From: Peredibacter sp045999315
Lineage (GTDB): Bacteria > Bdellovibrionota > Bacteriovoracia > Bacteriovoracales > Bacteriovoracaceae
Assembly: GCF_045999315.1 (NCBI RefSeq)
Contig: NZ_CP174607.1
Location: 1,736,001 to 1,800,000, forward strand
Direction: 5' to 3'
Length of the DNA: 64,000 bases
This document shows positions 26,050 to 34,863 of the stretch, one piece after another. Positions within the stretch are counted from its first letter, which is position 1; every line of letters starts with the position of its first letter. The notes beneath the pieces were generated by a model, which searched no databases, was not told the DNA's origin, and saw only the letters and a program-made list of their open reading frames with translations. A program made the translations under genes and the position numbers.

Positions 26050-27153
26050 TTATTTCGCGTATCTTAAATACTTCCATCCCCACAAAATAGCGGCCGCACT
26101 AAGAATCAAAGCACTGTAACCAAGGTGATGCTGGTAACTCTCTGCTAAGAGATAAGCAGATACTCTTGTGATAGAAGAAATGAAAACAAGTGCTGTTACA
26201 ACATAAAGAATTTTTTCATTCTCCAGTTCTTTCTTTTTGGGACCATGCGACTGAAGGACTCGTGTAGCAATAAGAAAACTAAGAAGGGCAATTCCGTTTA
26301 TGAAGAACGAATGAGACGCATGAATCCCTGCATCAGTCCAAAGGGCCCTGAGGAAGAAGCTTAGAGCGATCATCCAGGCCGAGAACCAAATACACCAGGT
26401 AAGAGCTGTTTTATCCTTCGGTGCTAGATACAATTTCCAATAGGTAAATGAAATAAAGGAAACCACAATGAGTCTGATCCAGTTCCCAATTTCTTCTGGT
26501 GCAAAATAACTTCCTACGAATGCAGCAATTAATAAGAAAAAATGTAGTGGAACCGTTTTAAATATTGGAACTGGTCTCTCATATTGAGTTCTTTGTGCGG
26601 TAACAATTTCAACATGTCCAAGAATTCCTGGAATTAATCTACTTCCCACTCCAAGAATGATGGCGGCAATGGCCCCTTCATAGTGGAGTCTCATGAGTGA
26701 ATCAGATTCAATAAAAATTCCTAATAAGCTCGATAGTGCCCAAAGAACGAGACCTACGAAGATAAAGACAAAACTGTAGGGTGGGTTTTGTTTTCTTTTA
26801 GTAATTCGTCTTAATAAAAAAATCAGGATGGTGATAGGCTGTAGAGCTGAAGCAACTTTAAGACAGACTTCGTGCCCTAAATGGCCCGCAACCATTGCCA
26901 TCACAATGACAGCGAAGAAGGCCCCTACTTCTAAGGGACGTGCCTCATCAGTCTGAGAAAATTTTGGGACTGCGGTCATGAGGAAGCCACCAATAAAACT
27001 TGCCGTGAAACCATTAAGCATCAGGGCCCGATGAAGAAGTACCGGGTAATCGCCAGAGTTAAATATTTGAGGAATCCATAGCAGGATGCCGCAAAGAAAG
27101 AGAAGGGTCCCAAGGGGAAAGAAGATTCGGTAAGGCTCGTTTATATACTTCAT
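26050..27153 (-). CDS. nnrS: NnrS family heme-copper membrane protein
   Basis: 367-residue, about 12-span NnrS family protein. The N-terminus YRIFFPLGTLLFLCGILLW and HRALMLNGFTASFIGGFLMTA, then GHLGHEVCLK, GSRLIPGILGHVEI and IHASHSFFINGIALLSFLIA are family landmarks with conserved histidines. NnrS proteins ease nitric oxide stress and are found next to denitrification or respiratory genes. It lies 75 bp upstream of actA on the same strand. A CRP/FNR-like palindrome sits in front of it (27187-27202). Confidence 0.85.
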   Translation of the reverse strand: MKYINEPYRIFFPLGTLLFLCGILLWIPQIFNSGDYPVLLHRALMLNGFTASFIGGFLMTAVPKFSQTDEARPLEVGAFFAVIVMAMVAGHLGHEVCLKVASALQPITILIFLLRRITKRKQNPPYSFVFIFVGLVLWALSSLLGIFIESDSLMRLHYEGAIAAIILGVGSRLIPGILGHVEIVTAQRTQYERPVPIFKTVPLHFFLLIAAFVGSYFAPEEIGNWIRLIVVSFISFTYWKLYLAPKDKTALTWCIWFSAWMIALSFFLRALWTDAGIHASHSFFINGIALLSFLIATRVLQSHGPKKKELENEKILYVVTALVFISSITRVSAYLLAESYQHHLGYSALILSAAAILWGWKYLRYAK

Positions 27154-27186
27154 AGCTCTATTCTAAATCCTAGGTCGCCCCAAATG

Positions 27187-27202
27187 CATGACTTAAATCA
27201 TG
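27187..27202 (-). promoter_or_regulatory. CRP/FNR-superfamily-like operator before nnrS
   Basis: CATGACTTAAATCATG is a 16-bp inverted repeat with one mismatched pair, containing the TGA-N6-TCA core. It ends 33 bp upstream of the nnrS ATG and overlaps the stop of the preceding gene. NNR/DNR/FNR-type control of nnrS is known elsewhere; here it is inference. Confidence 0.4.
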
Positions 27203-27875
27203 ATTTGCTTGATTTAGGTCTGGCCCATTGGCCGAGCTTATATGCTCCCACTCTTAAATATTGCAGGTATCCGCGAGGAATAATACCTAAATCGTTCTTG
27301 AAGGCCGAAAATCTTAGAGCTTCCTGATCTATCTCGCTTTTTTCAATCAGTCTAAGAACTGCAATTATTTCTACTCTTTTTGATACTTGATCTTCTTCTA
27401 GAAGTTCAAGTATCGCTTCTCTTGTCAAATAATCATGCTCAAGCCTTTGTTTCCTTGAACCCTGAATTCTATCTGTTCTTCTTGGGCGTAGCTGATATTT
27501 TACGATTCTGCCATCTCTCTCGAATAAACCTACGCCGTAGTAAGCGTTTCCAAAGTAGTCTTTGTGATTCGTAATTAAGGGGGAGATGAGAAGGAGTAGA
27601 GGAGAAGAAAAACTGGCAAAGAGAAGATCCTGTTCTTTATTTCCTTCATAGAAACGGATTGCAATTCCCAAGGCATCCGGCCATTCTTTGTTCTTCCACC
27701 ACGCACTGGAGAATCGAACGAGGGCCTCATGAGGTAAGATGTGTGAATCCACCTGTGCTCCAAAAACAATACCTCTTGGGTGGAACATGCGAGAGGATCT
27801 CAATAAACTAATAAGTGCAGTGAATATGCCTAAAAAATAACCATGAATGAGACCCATCTTTTCCATGAAAGTCAT
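27198..27875 (-). CDS. hypothetical protein, faint catalase-superfamily resemblance
   Basis: 225-residue protein, not confidently recognised. The first half reads like the start of a catalase-like fold: FHPRGIVFGAQV, then ALVRFSSAWW and PDALGIAIRFYEG, comparable to the catalase RFSTV...RGFA/ALRF region. The distal heme residues of true catalases cannot be identified. The second half is charged and contains RPRRTDRIQGSRKQR. A weak N-terminal hydrophobic stretch is present. It is probably co-transcribed with nnrS, 44 bp downstream. Confidence 0.5.
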   Translation of the reverse strand: MTFMEKMGLIHGYFLGIFTALISLLRSSRMFHPRGIVFGAQVDSHILPHEALVRFSSAWWKNKEWPDALGIAIRFYEGNKEQDLLFASFSSPLLLLISPLITNHKDYFGNAYYGVGLFERDGRIVKYQLRPRRTDRIQGSRKQRLEHDYLTREAILELLEEDQVSKRVEIIAVLRLIEKSEIDQEALRFSAFKNDLGIIPRGYLQYLRVGAYKLGQWARPKSSKS

Positions 27876-27973
27876 ACGTCGTATAACTTAGTCAGAATGC
27901 ATGGCAGCCGCCAAGTTTAAACCTTGTTTGGCCTTCGGTGCTTTGCTAGATTGCCGCCATGTCAAGATTTACC

Positions 27974-28720
27974 TTAGGCATCAGGCAAATCAATTTCCAC
28001 ATACAACGGTAAATGATCTGAAAGATTCTTCCAATGACTGTCTGTGAGCGCCATGGCGGTCACGGGATTAAGTCCATGAACAAAAAATCTGTCCAGTGAA
28101 AGAGTCGGCATAAATGAGGGGAAGGTCAGAGGGTATTTTCCGTGTAAGAATTTGAAGACTTCCTTTGCTCCAAGATTATGTTCGATCTTAGGTGAAATCT
28201 TTTTGTTCCAATCGTTAAAATCACCAACCAGGACCCAAGGTGTTCCTTCATCGGTTCTCATGTGCTTAATGATCATATCGGCCTGCAGATCGCGGCCACC
28301 TTGAAGAAGATTCAAGTGAGCATTAGCGAGAACAATTTCTTGGCCCGTTTCTGGAATCTGAACTTTCGCTTTTAATAGGCCACGATGTTCAAAACGATTG
28401 GTTGAGATCACGTGATTGTTCCAATCCATGATCGGGAACTTACTAAGGATGGCGTTCCCATGGTGCCCTTCCGGATAAACAGCATTTTTTCCATAAGCAA
28501 AATGGGTCCACACTGTATCTGCAAGATATTCAAATTGAATGGCGGTCTTCCAATCTGGAATACGACATTTTTTATCCTGATGGTCTCCTAACACCTCTTG
28601 CAAGAAGAGAATATCGGCGTTGGTTTCACGAAGGGCGAGGCGGATTTGTTCCAAAATAAAGTCACGATTACCAATCGTGAAGCCTTTGTGAATATTGTAA
28701 GAAAGAATCCTAAGTTTCAT
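27974..28720 (-). CDS. endonuclease/exonuclease/phosphatase family protein (YbhP-like)
   Basis: 248-residue EEP-fold metal-dependent phosphodiesterase. It has YNIHKGF (Asn, metal pocket), FLQEV (catalytic Glu), GDFNDW (Asp/Asn) and the final SDHLPL (SDH motif), all in family order. It lies 3 bp behind a ClsB-type cardiolipin synthase gene, the same pairing as ybhP/clsB in E. coli, which suggests a role in phospholipid processing rather than DNA repair. No signal peptide is seen. Confidence 0.82.
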   Translation of the reverse strand: MKLRILSYNIHKGFTIGNRDFILEQIRLALRETNADILFLQEVLGDHQDKKCRIPDWKTAIQFEYLADTVWTHFAYGKNAVYPEGHHGNAILSKFPIMDWNNHVISTNRFEHRGLLKAKVQIPETGQEIVLANAHLNLLQGGRDLQADMIIKHMRTDEGTPWVLVGDFNDWNKKISPKIEHNLGAKEVFKFLHGKYPLTFPSFMPTLSLDRFFVHGLNPVTAMALTDSHWKNLSDHLPLYVEIDLPDA

Positions 28721-28723
28721 GTT

Positions 28724-29866
28724 TTAAAACCAATATTTAAAAAGAAAGAACAATCTTGAAAGGGCCCGGTCCCATAGGGGCCGTTGCTTCAGACCTTCCA
28801 GAGTTATGTCCTTTTGGGCCACTAATGAGGAGAGAAAATGTTCCTCCACCTGTTTCTTATTTTTTGGATCTTGAATCACCAGATCCACTTCTAAATCATG
28901 AATGAAACTCCGATGATTCAGGTTAGTTGATCCAATCGTCATCCAATCATCAATGATGTAATTTTTGGCATGGAGAACTGAATCTGTATACTGGTAAACC
29001 TTAACACCTTTGTTAATCAGATAAGCATAGTAAAAATATTGAAGCCAACGGAAAAACTCAACATCCGTGCGAGAAGAGATCAAGAGTCTTACATCGACTC
29101 CGCGCTTTGCCGCCTTTCCCAGGGCCCTGATGAGCCTTCTTTTAGGGATAAAGTAAGGAGTCATTAGCCAAATGTGACTTTGAGAGCGATTGATCTTTTG
29201 CAGAAAGTTCTTGTAAAAATATCGCTTCATAAAAAGCGTGTGATTCAGTCTTAGAGGTGACTGTCGCCAATTAATATTAAGTTTCTTCTTAAGTTGCTTT
29301 TTATAACGGAAATAGTCTCGTAACTTCCAGTTCTTTTTAAAGTTAAGAACTGCGAAACGCACATTATCTCCGGTCACACGCATGCCCATGTCTTTCCAAG
29401 GTTTGTCTGTGTGATACTTAGTGTGTTCAGCAGTGACGTTAAAACTACCTGTGTACATAATAGTATTATCAATCGTCACAATTTTTCGGTGATTGCGTTT
29501 ATTCAACCTCACCATCCTGACTGACATGATCTGAAGTTTGCGGATGAAATTTAAATTTCCATAGTAAGGATGATAAAAGGGAAGAGGATTATAGATCTTA
29601 ACAAGAATCCCTTTTTTCTGAAAAATGCCGTGAAGTTTATCAAAGAAAAGATAACTTCCAACCCCATCTACGATGATCTGAACTTTCACGCCACGCTGGT
29701 GAGCACTGATAAGATGGGCCACCATTTTTTTCCCCAACATATCATCATTGAAGATATACATCTCCATCGTAATGTAGTGCTGAGCTTGATCGATGTCCTT
29801 CATGAGTCGATCAAAGTACTCATCCCCATCAAAAAAAACTTCTTCGGTTTTCCAGTAGTGTGACAT
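28724..29866 (-). CDS. clsB: ClsB-like cardiolipin synthase / phospholipase D
   Basis: 380-residue PLD-superfamily enzyme with two HKD sites: HRKIVTID (H126, K128, D133) followed by GSFN, and HAKNYIIDD (H299, K301, D306) followed by GSTNLNHRS. It lacks the N-terminal membrane helices of ClsA, matching ClsB, which condenses phosphatidyl donors to cardiolipin or phosphatidylglycerol. Basic segments (KRNHRK, YKKQLKKKLN) suit membrane contact. It is followed immediately by the ybhP-like gene. The sequence around the ATG (ATATCC complement, GGAT) gives a moderate ribosome-binding site. Confidence 0.85.
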   Translation of the reverse strand: MSHYWKTEEVFFDGDEYFDRLMKDIDQAQHYITMEMYIFNDDMLGKKMVAHLISAHQRGVKVQIIVDGVGSYLFFDKLHGIFQKKGILVKIYNPLPFYHPYYGNLNFIRKLQIMSVRMVRLNKRNHRKIVTIDNTIMYTGSFNVTAEHTKYHTDKPWKDMGMRVTGDNVRFAVLNFKKNWKLRDYFRYKKQLKKKLNINWRQSPLRLNHTLFMKRYFYKNFLQKINRSQSHIWLMTPYFIPKRRLIRALGKAAKRGVDVRLLISSRTDVEFFRWLQYFYYAYLINKGVKVYQYTDSVLHAKNYIIDDWMTIGSTNLNHRSFIHDLEVDLVIQDPKNKKQVEEHFLSSLVAQKDITLEGLKQRPLWDRALSRLFFLFKYWF

Positions 29867-29950
29867 GGATATCCTTTCGGATTTTCAAATAATTAGTAAA
29901 GTAGAGTGTGCTACTCGGATATATTTGAGGGCTAAGGTTCTGCCATGAGA

Positions 29951-29980
29951 TTTCGATAAGTTTGCATACATTTCGATAAA
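29951..29980 (+). repeat. two direct repeats upstream of the PilU-like gene
   Basis: TTTCGATAAG (29951-29960) and TTTCGATAAA (29971-29980) are spaced exactly 20 bp apart, about two helical turns, ending 10 bp before the ATG at 29991. They could be binding sites for a regulator or simply part of the leader. Confidence 0.4.
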
Positions 29981-29990
29981 TGGATGGACC

Positions 29991-31091
29991 ATGGCCCTGA
30001 CCAAAGAAGCGTTCCTCAGTATTATTAAATCTGCAGCTAGTAGTGGAGTGAGTGATATTCACCTGCGAACGGATGAGAAGCCTTGTTTTCGATTAAGAGG
30101 TGATCTGGTTCAGGTTAAGTATGATCCACTAACTAACGACGATCTGAAACTTGTCTGCAGTATCATGATCAAAGATTCAGATATTTTGAAGGGCCTTGAT
30201 AAAATTAAAGAGCATGACGGATCTTTCTCTGTCCCTGGTGTCTGCCGTGTTCGTTATAATCTCATGCGCTACCAAGGAAAGATTGGTTTAATACTTCGTC
30301 TCATTTCTGATAAAGTTCCAACGACTGAAGATCTAAAACTTCCGCAAGTCATTAATAAAATCGCTGGAGCAAACGCTGGACTTGTTCTTGTAACAGGTGC
30401 CACTGGTTCGGGTAAAAGTTCGACTCTTGCAGCAATGATTAACCATATCAACAAGACTTCTGCTGTTCACGTTCTCACTCTGGAAGATCCAGTTGAATAT
30501 GTTCACACACCGATTAAAGCGCGGATTACTCAGCGTGAGATTGGACAAGACACTTCTGATTTTAACTCGGCCCTTCGTTCGGCCCTTCGTCAGGATCCCG
30601 ACATTATTCTGATTGGAGAGATGAGAGATGCTGAGACCATTTCGATTGCGATTAAAGCGGCCGAAACAGGTCACTTAGTTTTTGGAACTGTTCACACCAC
30701 GGATGCACTTAGTACGATTGGACGACTAATTTCCATGTTTCCGCCTGAAGAGCAGAACGTTGTAAGAACTCGTCTTGCCGATAACTTACATGCAACTATT
30801 TCCCAACGACTGCTTAAAACTCAAGATGGAAAAGGTCGCGTGGCCGCTCAGGAAATCATGATTAACAATCCTGGTATTCGTGAGGCGATCATGGAACCTT
30901 CAAAAACCAAAGACATCTACACCTACATCGAAAAGGGTCGAACCACTTCTGGTGCTCAGAGTTTTGACCAACACATTACGTCCCTCTACAAAGAAGGGCG
31001 TATTACGTTGGAAGAGGCGAAGGCAAATGCCACGAAGCCAGAAGATTTCGAGAGAAACCTGATGTTTGGTGATTCTCAAGGGGACGACTGA
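29991..31091 (+). CDS. PilT/PilU-type pilus retraction ATPase
   Basis: 366-residue secretion ATPase of the type IV pilus. Walker A is GATGSGKSS (136-144), the Asp box follows (VHVLTLEDPVEY), Walker B is IILIGEMRDAET, and the His box is TGHLVFGTVHTTDA. The C-terminus (GAQSFDQHITSLYKEGRIT) resembles PilU rather than PilT, whose AIRNLIREGK motif is not seen. Type IV pili and their motors are needed for prey contact in predatory relatives. The next gene starts 30 bp downstream. Confidence 0.85.
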   Translation: MALTKEAFLSIIKSAASSGVSDIHLRTDEKPCFRLRGDLVQVKYDPLTNDDLKLVCSIMIKDSDILKGLDKIKEHDGSFSVPGVCRVRYNLMRYQGKIGLILRLISDKVPTTEDLKLPQVINKIAGANAGLVLVTGATGSGKSSTLAAMINHINKTSAVHVLTLEDPVEYVHTPIKARITQREIGQDTSDFNSALRSALRQDPDIILIGEMRDAETISIAIKAAETGHLVFGTVHTTDALSTIGRLISMFPPEEQNVVRTRLADNLHATISQRLLKTQDGKGRVAAQEIMINNPGIREAIMEPSKTKDIYTYIEKGRTTSGAQSFDQHITSLYKEGRITLEEAKANATKPEDFERNLMFGDSQGDD

Positions 31092-31094
31092 TTG

Positions 31095-31120
31095 ATATGA
31101 TCCTCTTACTGAGGTCATAT
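31095..31120 (+). promoter_or_regulatory. hairpin covering the ribosome-binding site of the LtaS-like gene
   Basis: ATATGA(T)CCTC (31095-31105) pairs with GAGGTCATAT (31111-31120) around a 5-nt loop, with one bulged T. The right arm contains the GAGG ribosome-binding sequence of the ATG at 31122. Confidence 0.5.
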
Positions 31121-31121
31121 T

Positions 31122-33188
31122 ATGAATCTTTCTTTCAGGCACTACTACTGGCGCTGGCTTAAAAACCTTGTTTTTCTTTTTGTTCTTTTTGCCATTCTCA
31201 TGACTTTGGCGAGGACCACTTTTGCTTTGTTCTTTGGCGATTGGGACACTCTGGTTGCAAATCTTTCCGGAATTAAGCAGGCGATGATTCTTGGTTTTCG
31301 CTATGACCTCATGCCACTCGCTTACATTAATATTATTCCATTTCTTATTCTAAATATTGCTTACTTTCTTCCGGGTAAACGAGTCATCAAAGGCACGCGC
31401 TTTTTGATGGTAACCACACTCTGTTTTGGTTACTTCGCTCTTTGCTGGCTTTATGTTTGTGATTATGGTTTTTATTCTTATTTTCAAGAACACTTGAACA
31501 TTCTGTTCTTTGGCTTTTTTGAAGATGATACTCAGGCATTGATCGTAACGATTTGGAAAAACTATCCTGTGCCTCTATGGGGAACGATTCTTTTCTTTGT
31601 TCACTATGGATTATATCGCTTTATTAAATTTTTATTCTCGCCATTTGAGTTTGATCTTAAGGCCAAAAAAAATGATTTTAAGGTTCCAGTTACTTTATTA
31701 GTAGGACTGGTTGCTATTGCATTCATGGGGCGGGGGAATTTCACTCGTCTTCCACTTTCAGTTGAAGACTCATTTATTAGCGATAATGAGTTTGTGAATG
31801 AAATTGCTCTTAACGGTGCGCTTACACTTAATCGTGCAATTAAAATCCGAAAGACCTTTGGTAAAGATCAGTATGACTACTTAAAGAACTACGGATTTGC
31901 GAATTGGGAAGAGGCCTTCAAAGCAGCATGGAACTCAACTCCAGAATCTTCAGACATTCGGACCGCACTTACTGCCAAAACACCTGCAAATCCATTCTTA
32001 AAGAAAAACCCTCCTCACGTTGTCATGATTGTGATGGAAAGTTTTGGTAGTTACTGGAACGATCAAGACTCTTCAAAGTTTGAACTCCTAGGTGAGCTGA
32101 AAGAGCATTTCTCGAAAGGCATTCTGTTCAAAAATTTTCTTCCTGCTGAAAACGGAACCATCGGAAGTATTGTATCAGTTGCGACTTCTCAAGTGATCCG
32201 TCCGGGGGCGCGCTTTTTATCTGAATCTGAGTTCATGCAAACGGCCCTTAAATCTGCCGGCAATATTCCGTTCAAGGAAAGCGGCTACGAGACTCATTTT
32301 GTATACGGTGGAAAACTCGGTTGGAGAAATCTCGGTAAATACCTCAGCACTCAAAAATATGATCGAATTTGGGGCGCTGATGAAATCAAAGAGGCAATGC
32401 CCGAGCTTAATAATTTTTCGGCCCGTGATTTAGGAAACGAATGGGGAATCTTCGATGAGTATCTTTATTCGTTTATTGATGAACAAATTCGAACGGCCAC
32501 TAAGCCACAGTTCTTTTTGATTCTTACGACTTCAAATCATCCGCCATTTGAGTATCCATCTTCGTATACTCCGAAGACTTTGACTTTAAGTCCGGAAGTG
32601 ATGGAGGCGATCACGGTTGATGAAAATCTCGCTCGCAAAAGATTCCTTGGCTTTCAGTATTCAAATCAAAAGACCGGTGAATTCATTACGCGAATCAAGG
32701 GTTCTGCGGCCGGAGATAAGGTGATTGTTGCTTTGACGGGTGACCACAGCTTCTGGATCGCCAAGGGAGTTGAGCAAGACCAGGAATTTCGTCGCTACGC
32801 AGTTCCATTCTTTATTTCAGTACCAGATGCCTATAAACCGGCCAATGTGGATTTGACGAAATTTGGCTCTCACGAAGATATTTTCCCGACGCTTTATCAT
32901 CTGGCACTTTCTGGCCAAAGTTACATCAAGCTCGGTGAAAACCTTTTAAGCGATGAATCTCATGCCATTAACAGCACGGGAATTTTTGCCAACAAAGAGG
33001 GCGCTTATCACCACGGAAAATATTGGAAGTGGAAGGACCTAGATAAACAAATCCTTGAGCCAACTGAAGAAACAGAAAATCTGCGCGCTCTACAGCAGCA
33101 CGGACTTGGTCTCATTGGTATTACAGATTCTTATCTTAAGGCAGAAAAGAAGAGTACGCGGCCTGACGGAGATAATGGTCGGCCATAA
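31122..33188 (+). CDS. LtaS/OpgB-like phosphoglycerol (or phosphoethanolamine) transferase
   Basis: 688-residue inner-membrane enzyme: five N-terminal helices (within residues 15-205), then a large periplasmic sulfatase-fold domain. E306 (VMIVMESFGS) and the nucleophile T346 (ENGTIGSIVS) match the metal site and catalytic Thr of LtaS/OpgB, and GDHSFW carries later metal ligands. Relatives polymerise lipoteichoic acid or decorate periplasmic glucans; in a Gram-negative the latter, or lipid A/glycan modification, is more likely. The 3' end overlaps convergent aroC by 53 bp. Confidence 0.8.
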   Translation: MNLSFRHYYWRWLKNLVFLFVLFAILMTLARTTFALFFGDWDTLVANLSGIKQAMILGFRYDLMPLAYINIIPFLILNIAYFLPGKRVIKGTRFLMVTTLCFGYFALCWLYVCDYGFYSYFQEHLNILFFGFFEDDTQALIVTIWKNYPVPLWGTILFFVHYGLYRFIKFLFSPFEFDLKAKKNDFKVPVTLLVGLVAIAFMGRGNFTRLPLSVEDSFISDNEFVNEIALNGALTLNRAIKIRKTFGKDQYDYLKNYGFANWEEAFKAAWNSTPESSDIRTALTAKTPANPFLKKNPPHVVMIVMESFGSYWNDQDSSKFELLGELKEHFSKGILFKNFLPAENGTIGSIVSVATSQVIRPGARFLSESEFMQTALKSAGNIPFKESGYETHFVYGGKLGWRNLGKYLSTQKYDRIWGADEIKEAMPELNNFSARDLGNEWGIFDEYLYSFIDEQIRTATKPQFFLILTTSNHPPFEYPSSYTPKTLTLSPEVMEAITVDENLARKRFLGFQYSNQKTGEFITRIKGSAAGDKVIVALTGDHSFWIAKGVEQDQEFRRYAVPFFISVPDAYKPANVDLTKFGSHEDIFPTLYHLALSGQSYIKLGENLLSDESHAINSTGIFANKEGAYHHGKYWKWKDLDKQILEPTEETENLRALQQHGLGLIGITDSYLKAEKKSTRPDGDNGRP

Positions 33189-34137
33189 CGATTTTTGCCA
33201 TCGCTTCAACCACAGGAACAACTCGTGGAAGAATGCATGGATCGTGTCGACCGGCACGGGCCTTATCACCGATGGTTGACGGGGCCTTGAAGGCAAGTTT
33301 TAAAACAATCTCTTCACCGTTAGAAATTCCACCTTCCATTCCGGCAAAGTTCTTCGAGTCTTTAGAGATCTCAGATCCTGGTTTAAGTGCCACTTCAAAA
33401 CCATCTCCCACACTCATGCCAATGCAAGCAGGAAGTGAAAGCATCGCTTTAGCAAAGTCAGCTTTAAGTTTATCGAATACCGGTTCACCTAAACCAGTGG
33501 GAGAACCCAAAATTGAAAGGGCCACAATCCCGCCGGCCGATTCACCTTTGGTTTTGCATTCACTTAAGAAGGCAACGACTTCGTCTGACATCTTCTTCTC
33601 AGGGACATTAATTTCACCTCGAGAAACAGAGTGGTCAGCAGGCCTTGCGTTTAGTTTAAATTGTCCCACTTGTTCGATATAAGCGTAGAAAGACGCTTTC
33701 GGAAGAATAAGTCCTGCAAAATATCCACCGATTACACGGGCAAGAGTCTCGCGACCGGAAGCACGTCCACCGCCGCGATGATCACGATAACCATACTTCA
33801 TCATGGTGGTTTTATCAGCGTGTCCTGGGCGATAAGAATCTTTTAAAGGTTCGTAATCAGCGCTTCGCTGATTGGTGTTTCTCACAATAACAGTAATCGG
33901 AGTTCCGAGAGTCTTCCCTTCAAAGACACCAGAGAGAATTTCTGGAACGTCATCTTCTTTACGAGACGTATGAACTGCGTGCTGCCCGGGCGCGCGACGA
34001 AGAAGTTCTTTTTTAAGATCATCCAGATTTACAGTAAGACCTGCAGGCATGCCGTCGATAATCACACCAAGTGCTTCACCATGAGACTCACCGAAGGTGG
34101 TCACGCGAAACAATTGACCGAAGCTATTGCCACTCAT
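33136..34137 (-). CDS. aroC: chorismate synthase
   Basis: 333-residue enzyme that converts EPSP to chorismate, the last step of the shikimate pathway, using reduced FMN. Family signatures are GESHGEALGVIIDGMPAG near the start, YRPGHADKTTMMKYG with DHRGGGRASGRET, and RAGRHDPCILPR near the C-terminus, with the catalytic histidines in place. It overlaps lipB by 14 bp and the convergent LtaS-like gene by 53 bp at the 3' end. Confidence 0.96.
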   Translation of the reverse strand: MSGNSFGQLFRVTTFGESHGEALGVIIDGMPAGLTVNLDDLKKELLRRAPGQHAVHTSRKEDDVPEILSGVFEGKTLGTPITVIVRNTNQRSADYEPLKDSYRPGHADKTTMMKYGYRDHRGGGRASGRETLARVIGGYFAGLILPKASFYAYIEQVGQFKLNARPADHSVSRGEINVPEKKMSDEVVAFLSECKTKGESAGGIVALSILGSPTGLGEPVFDKLKADFAKAMLSLPACIGMSVGDGFEVALKPGSEISKDSKNFAGMEGGISNGEEIVLKLAFKAPSTIGDKARAGRHDPCILPRVVPVVEAMAKIVMADHYLRQAAYSSFLP

Positions 34138-34861
34138 GTTTGATCCTTTTCAAAAATTCTTCCCGAAACTTTTCGAGCGGGTTCTCAGGTAGAGTTATCA
34201 TTTCTTCTACCGAAATATAGGTTTCTGGATTAAGGCCACAAGGGTTGAGACTTCTTAAAGCAGAGACCATGTCTTTATTGTATTTCATATTGAGGGCCAT
34301 ACCATGAAAAGTCACAAGCTTCTCAATAGCGATTCCCATAGAGGCGAGTTTTCTTTCACCTTTCCATAGACCCAGATACTTATGTTCGTGGTGAACGTCT
34401 TTAACACCCCAGTCTTTTAAGACCTCAATTGAGAAATCAAAAATCTGATCCATCATATGAGACAAAGAAAGTGTCTGCGGATTGAGTTTCACGATGGGAT
34501 AAAAAATAAATTGTCCCGGATGATGAAACGTTAGACCACCGCCACGCTCAATCTGATGAAGCGGGAAGGGAAGGTTAGGATAGTTTTCTGGTTTAAACTC
34601 AACCAGCTCCAGCACTTCACCCTTACGAGGTTTTTGCAGCCCGCGACCATTGGTTAAAACTTCCGGGTGGCTCGTGCAGATTAAAATACGAAGGCCTTGG
34701 CCTTCTTGTACTTTGGTAAGTGCGAGACGTTGGAACTTGTGGGCCAGGGAGTATTCCCAGTTCCATTTCGTGACAACGATTGTTCTTTCATTAAGAGTTG
34801 TAAGGTCACTCTCTTTTAAATCCAAAGATGCAAGTTCAGCGGATGAAAAGAGAGTGCTCAT
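34124..34861 (-). CDS. lipB: octanoyl-[ACP]:protein octanoyltransferase
   Basis: 245-residue LipB. It moves octanoate from ACP to lipoyl domains of 2-oxoacid dehydrogenases. The substrate loop RGGGLTFHHPGQ, the catalytic Lys region GERKLASMGI (K171) and Cys nucleophile NPCGL (C208) are present. It sits 2 bp downstream of lipA and overlaps aroC. The N-terminal ~35 residues extend beyond the usual LipB start but remain in frame. Confidence 0.93.
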   Translation of the reverse strand: MSTLFSSAELASLDLKESDLTTLNERTIVVTKWNWEYSLAHKFQRLALTKVQEGQGLRILICTSHPEVLTNGRGLQKPRKGEVLELVEFKPENYPNLPFPLHQIERGGGLTFHHPGQFIFYPIVKLNPQTLSLSHMMDQIFDFSIEVLKDWGVKDVHHEHKYLGLWKGERKLASMGIAIEKLVTFHGMALNMKYNKDMVSALRSLNPCGLNPETYISVEEMITLPENPLEKFREEFLKRIKHEWQ

Positions 34862-34863
34862 GA

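Noticed and set aside
33233..33682. Plus-strand ORF of 149 codons inside aroC
   Set aside because: Antisense to conserved chorismate synthase motifs; no start signal.
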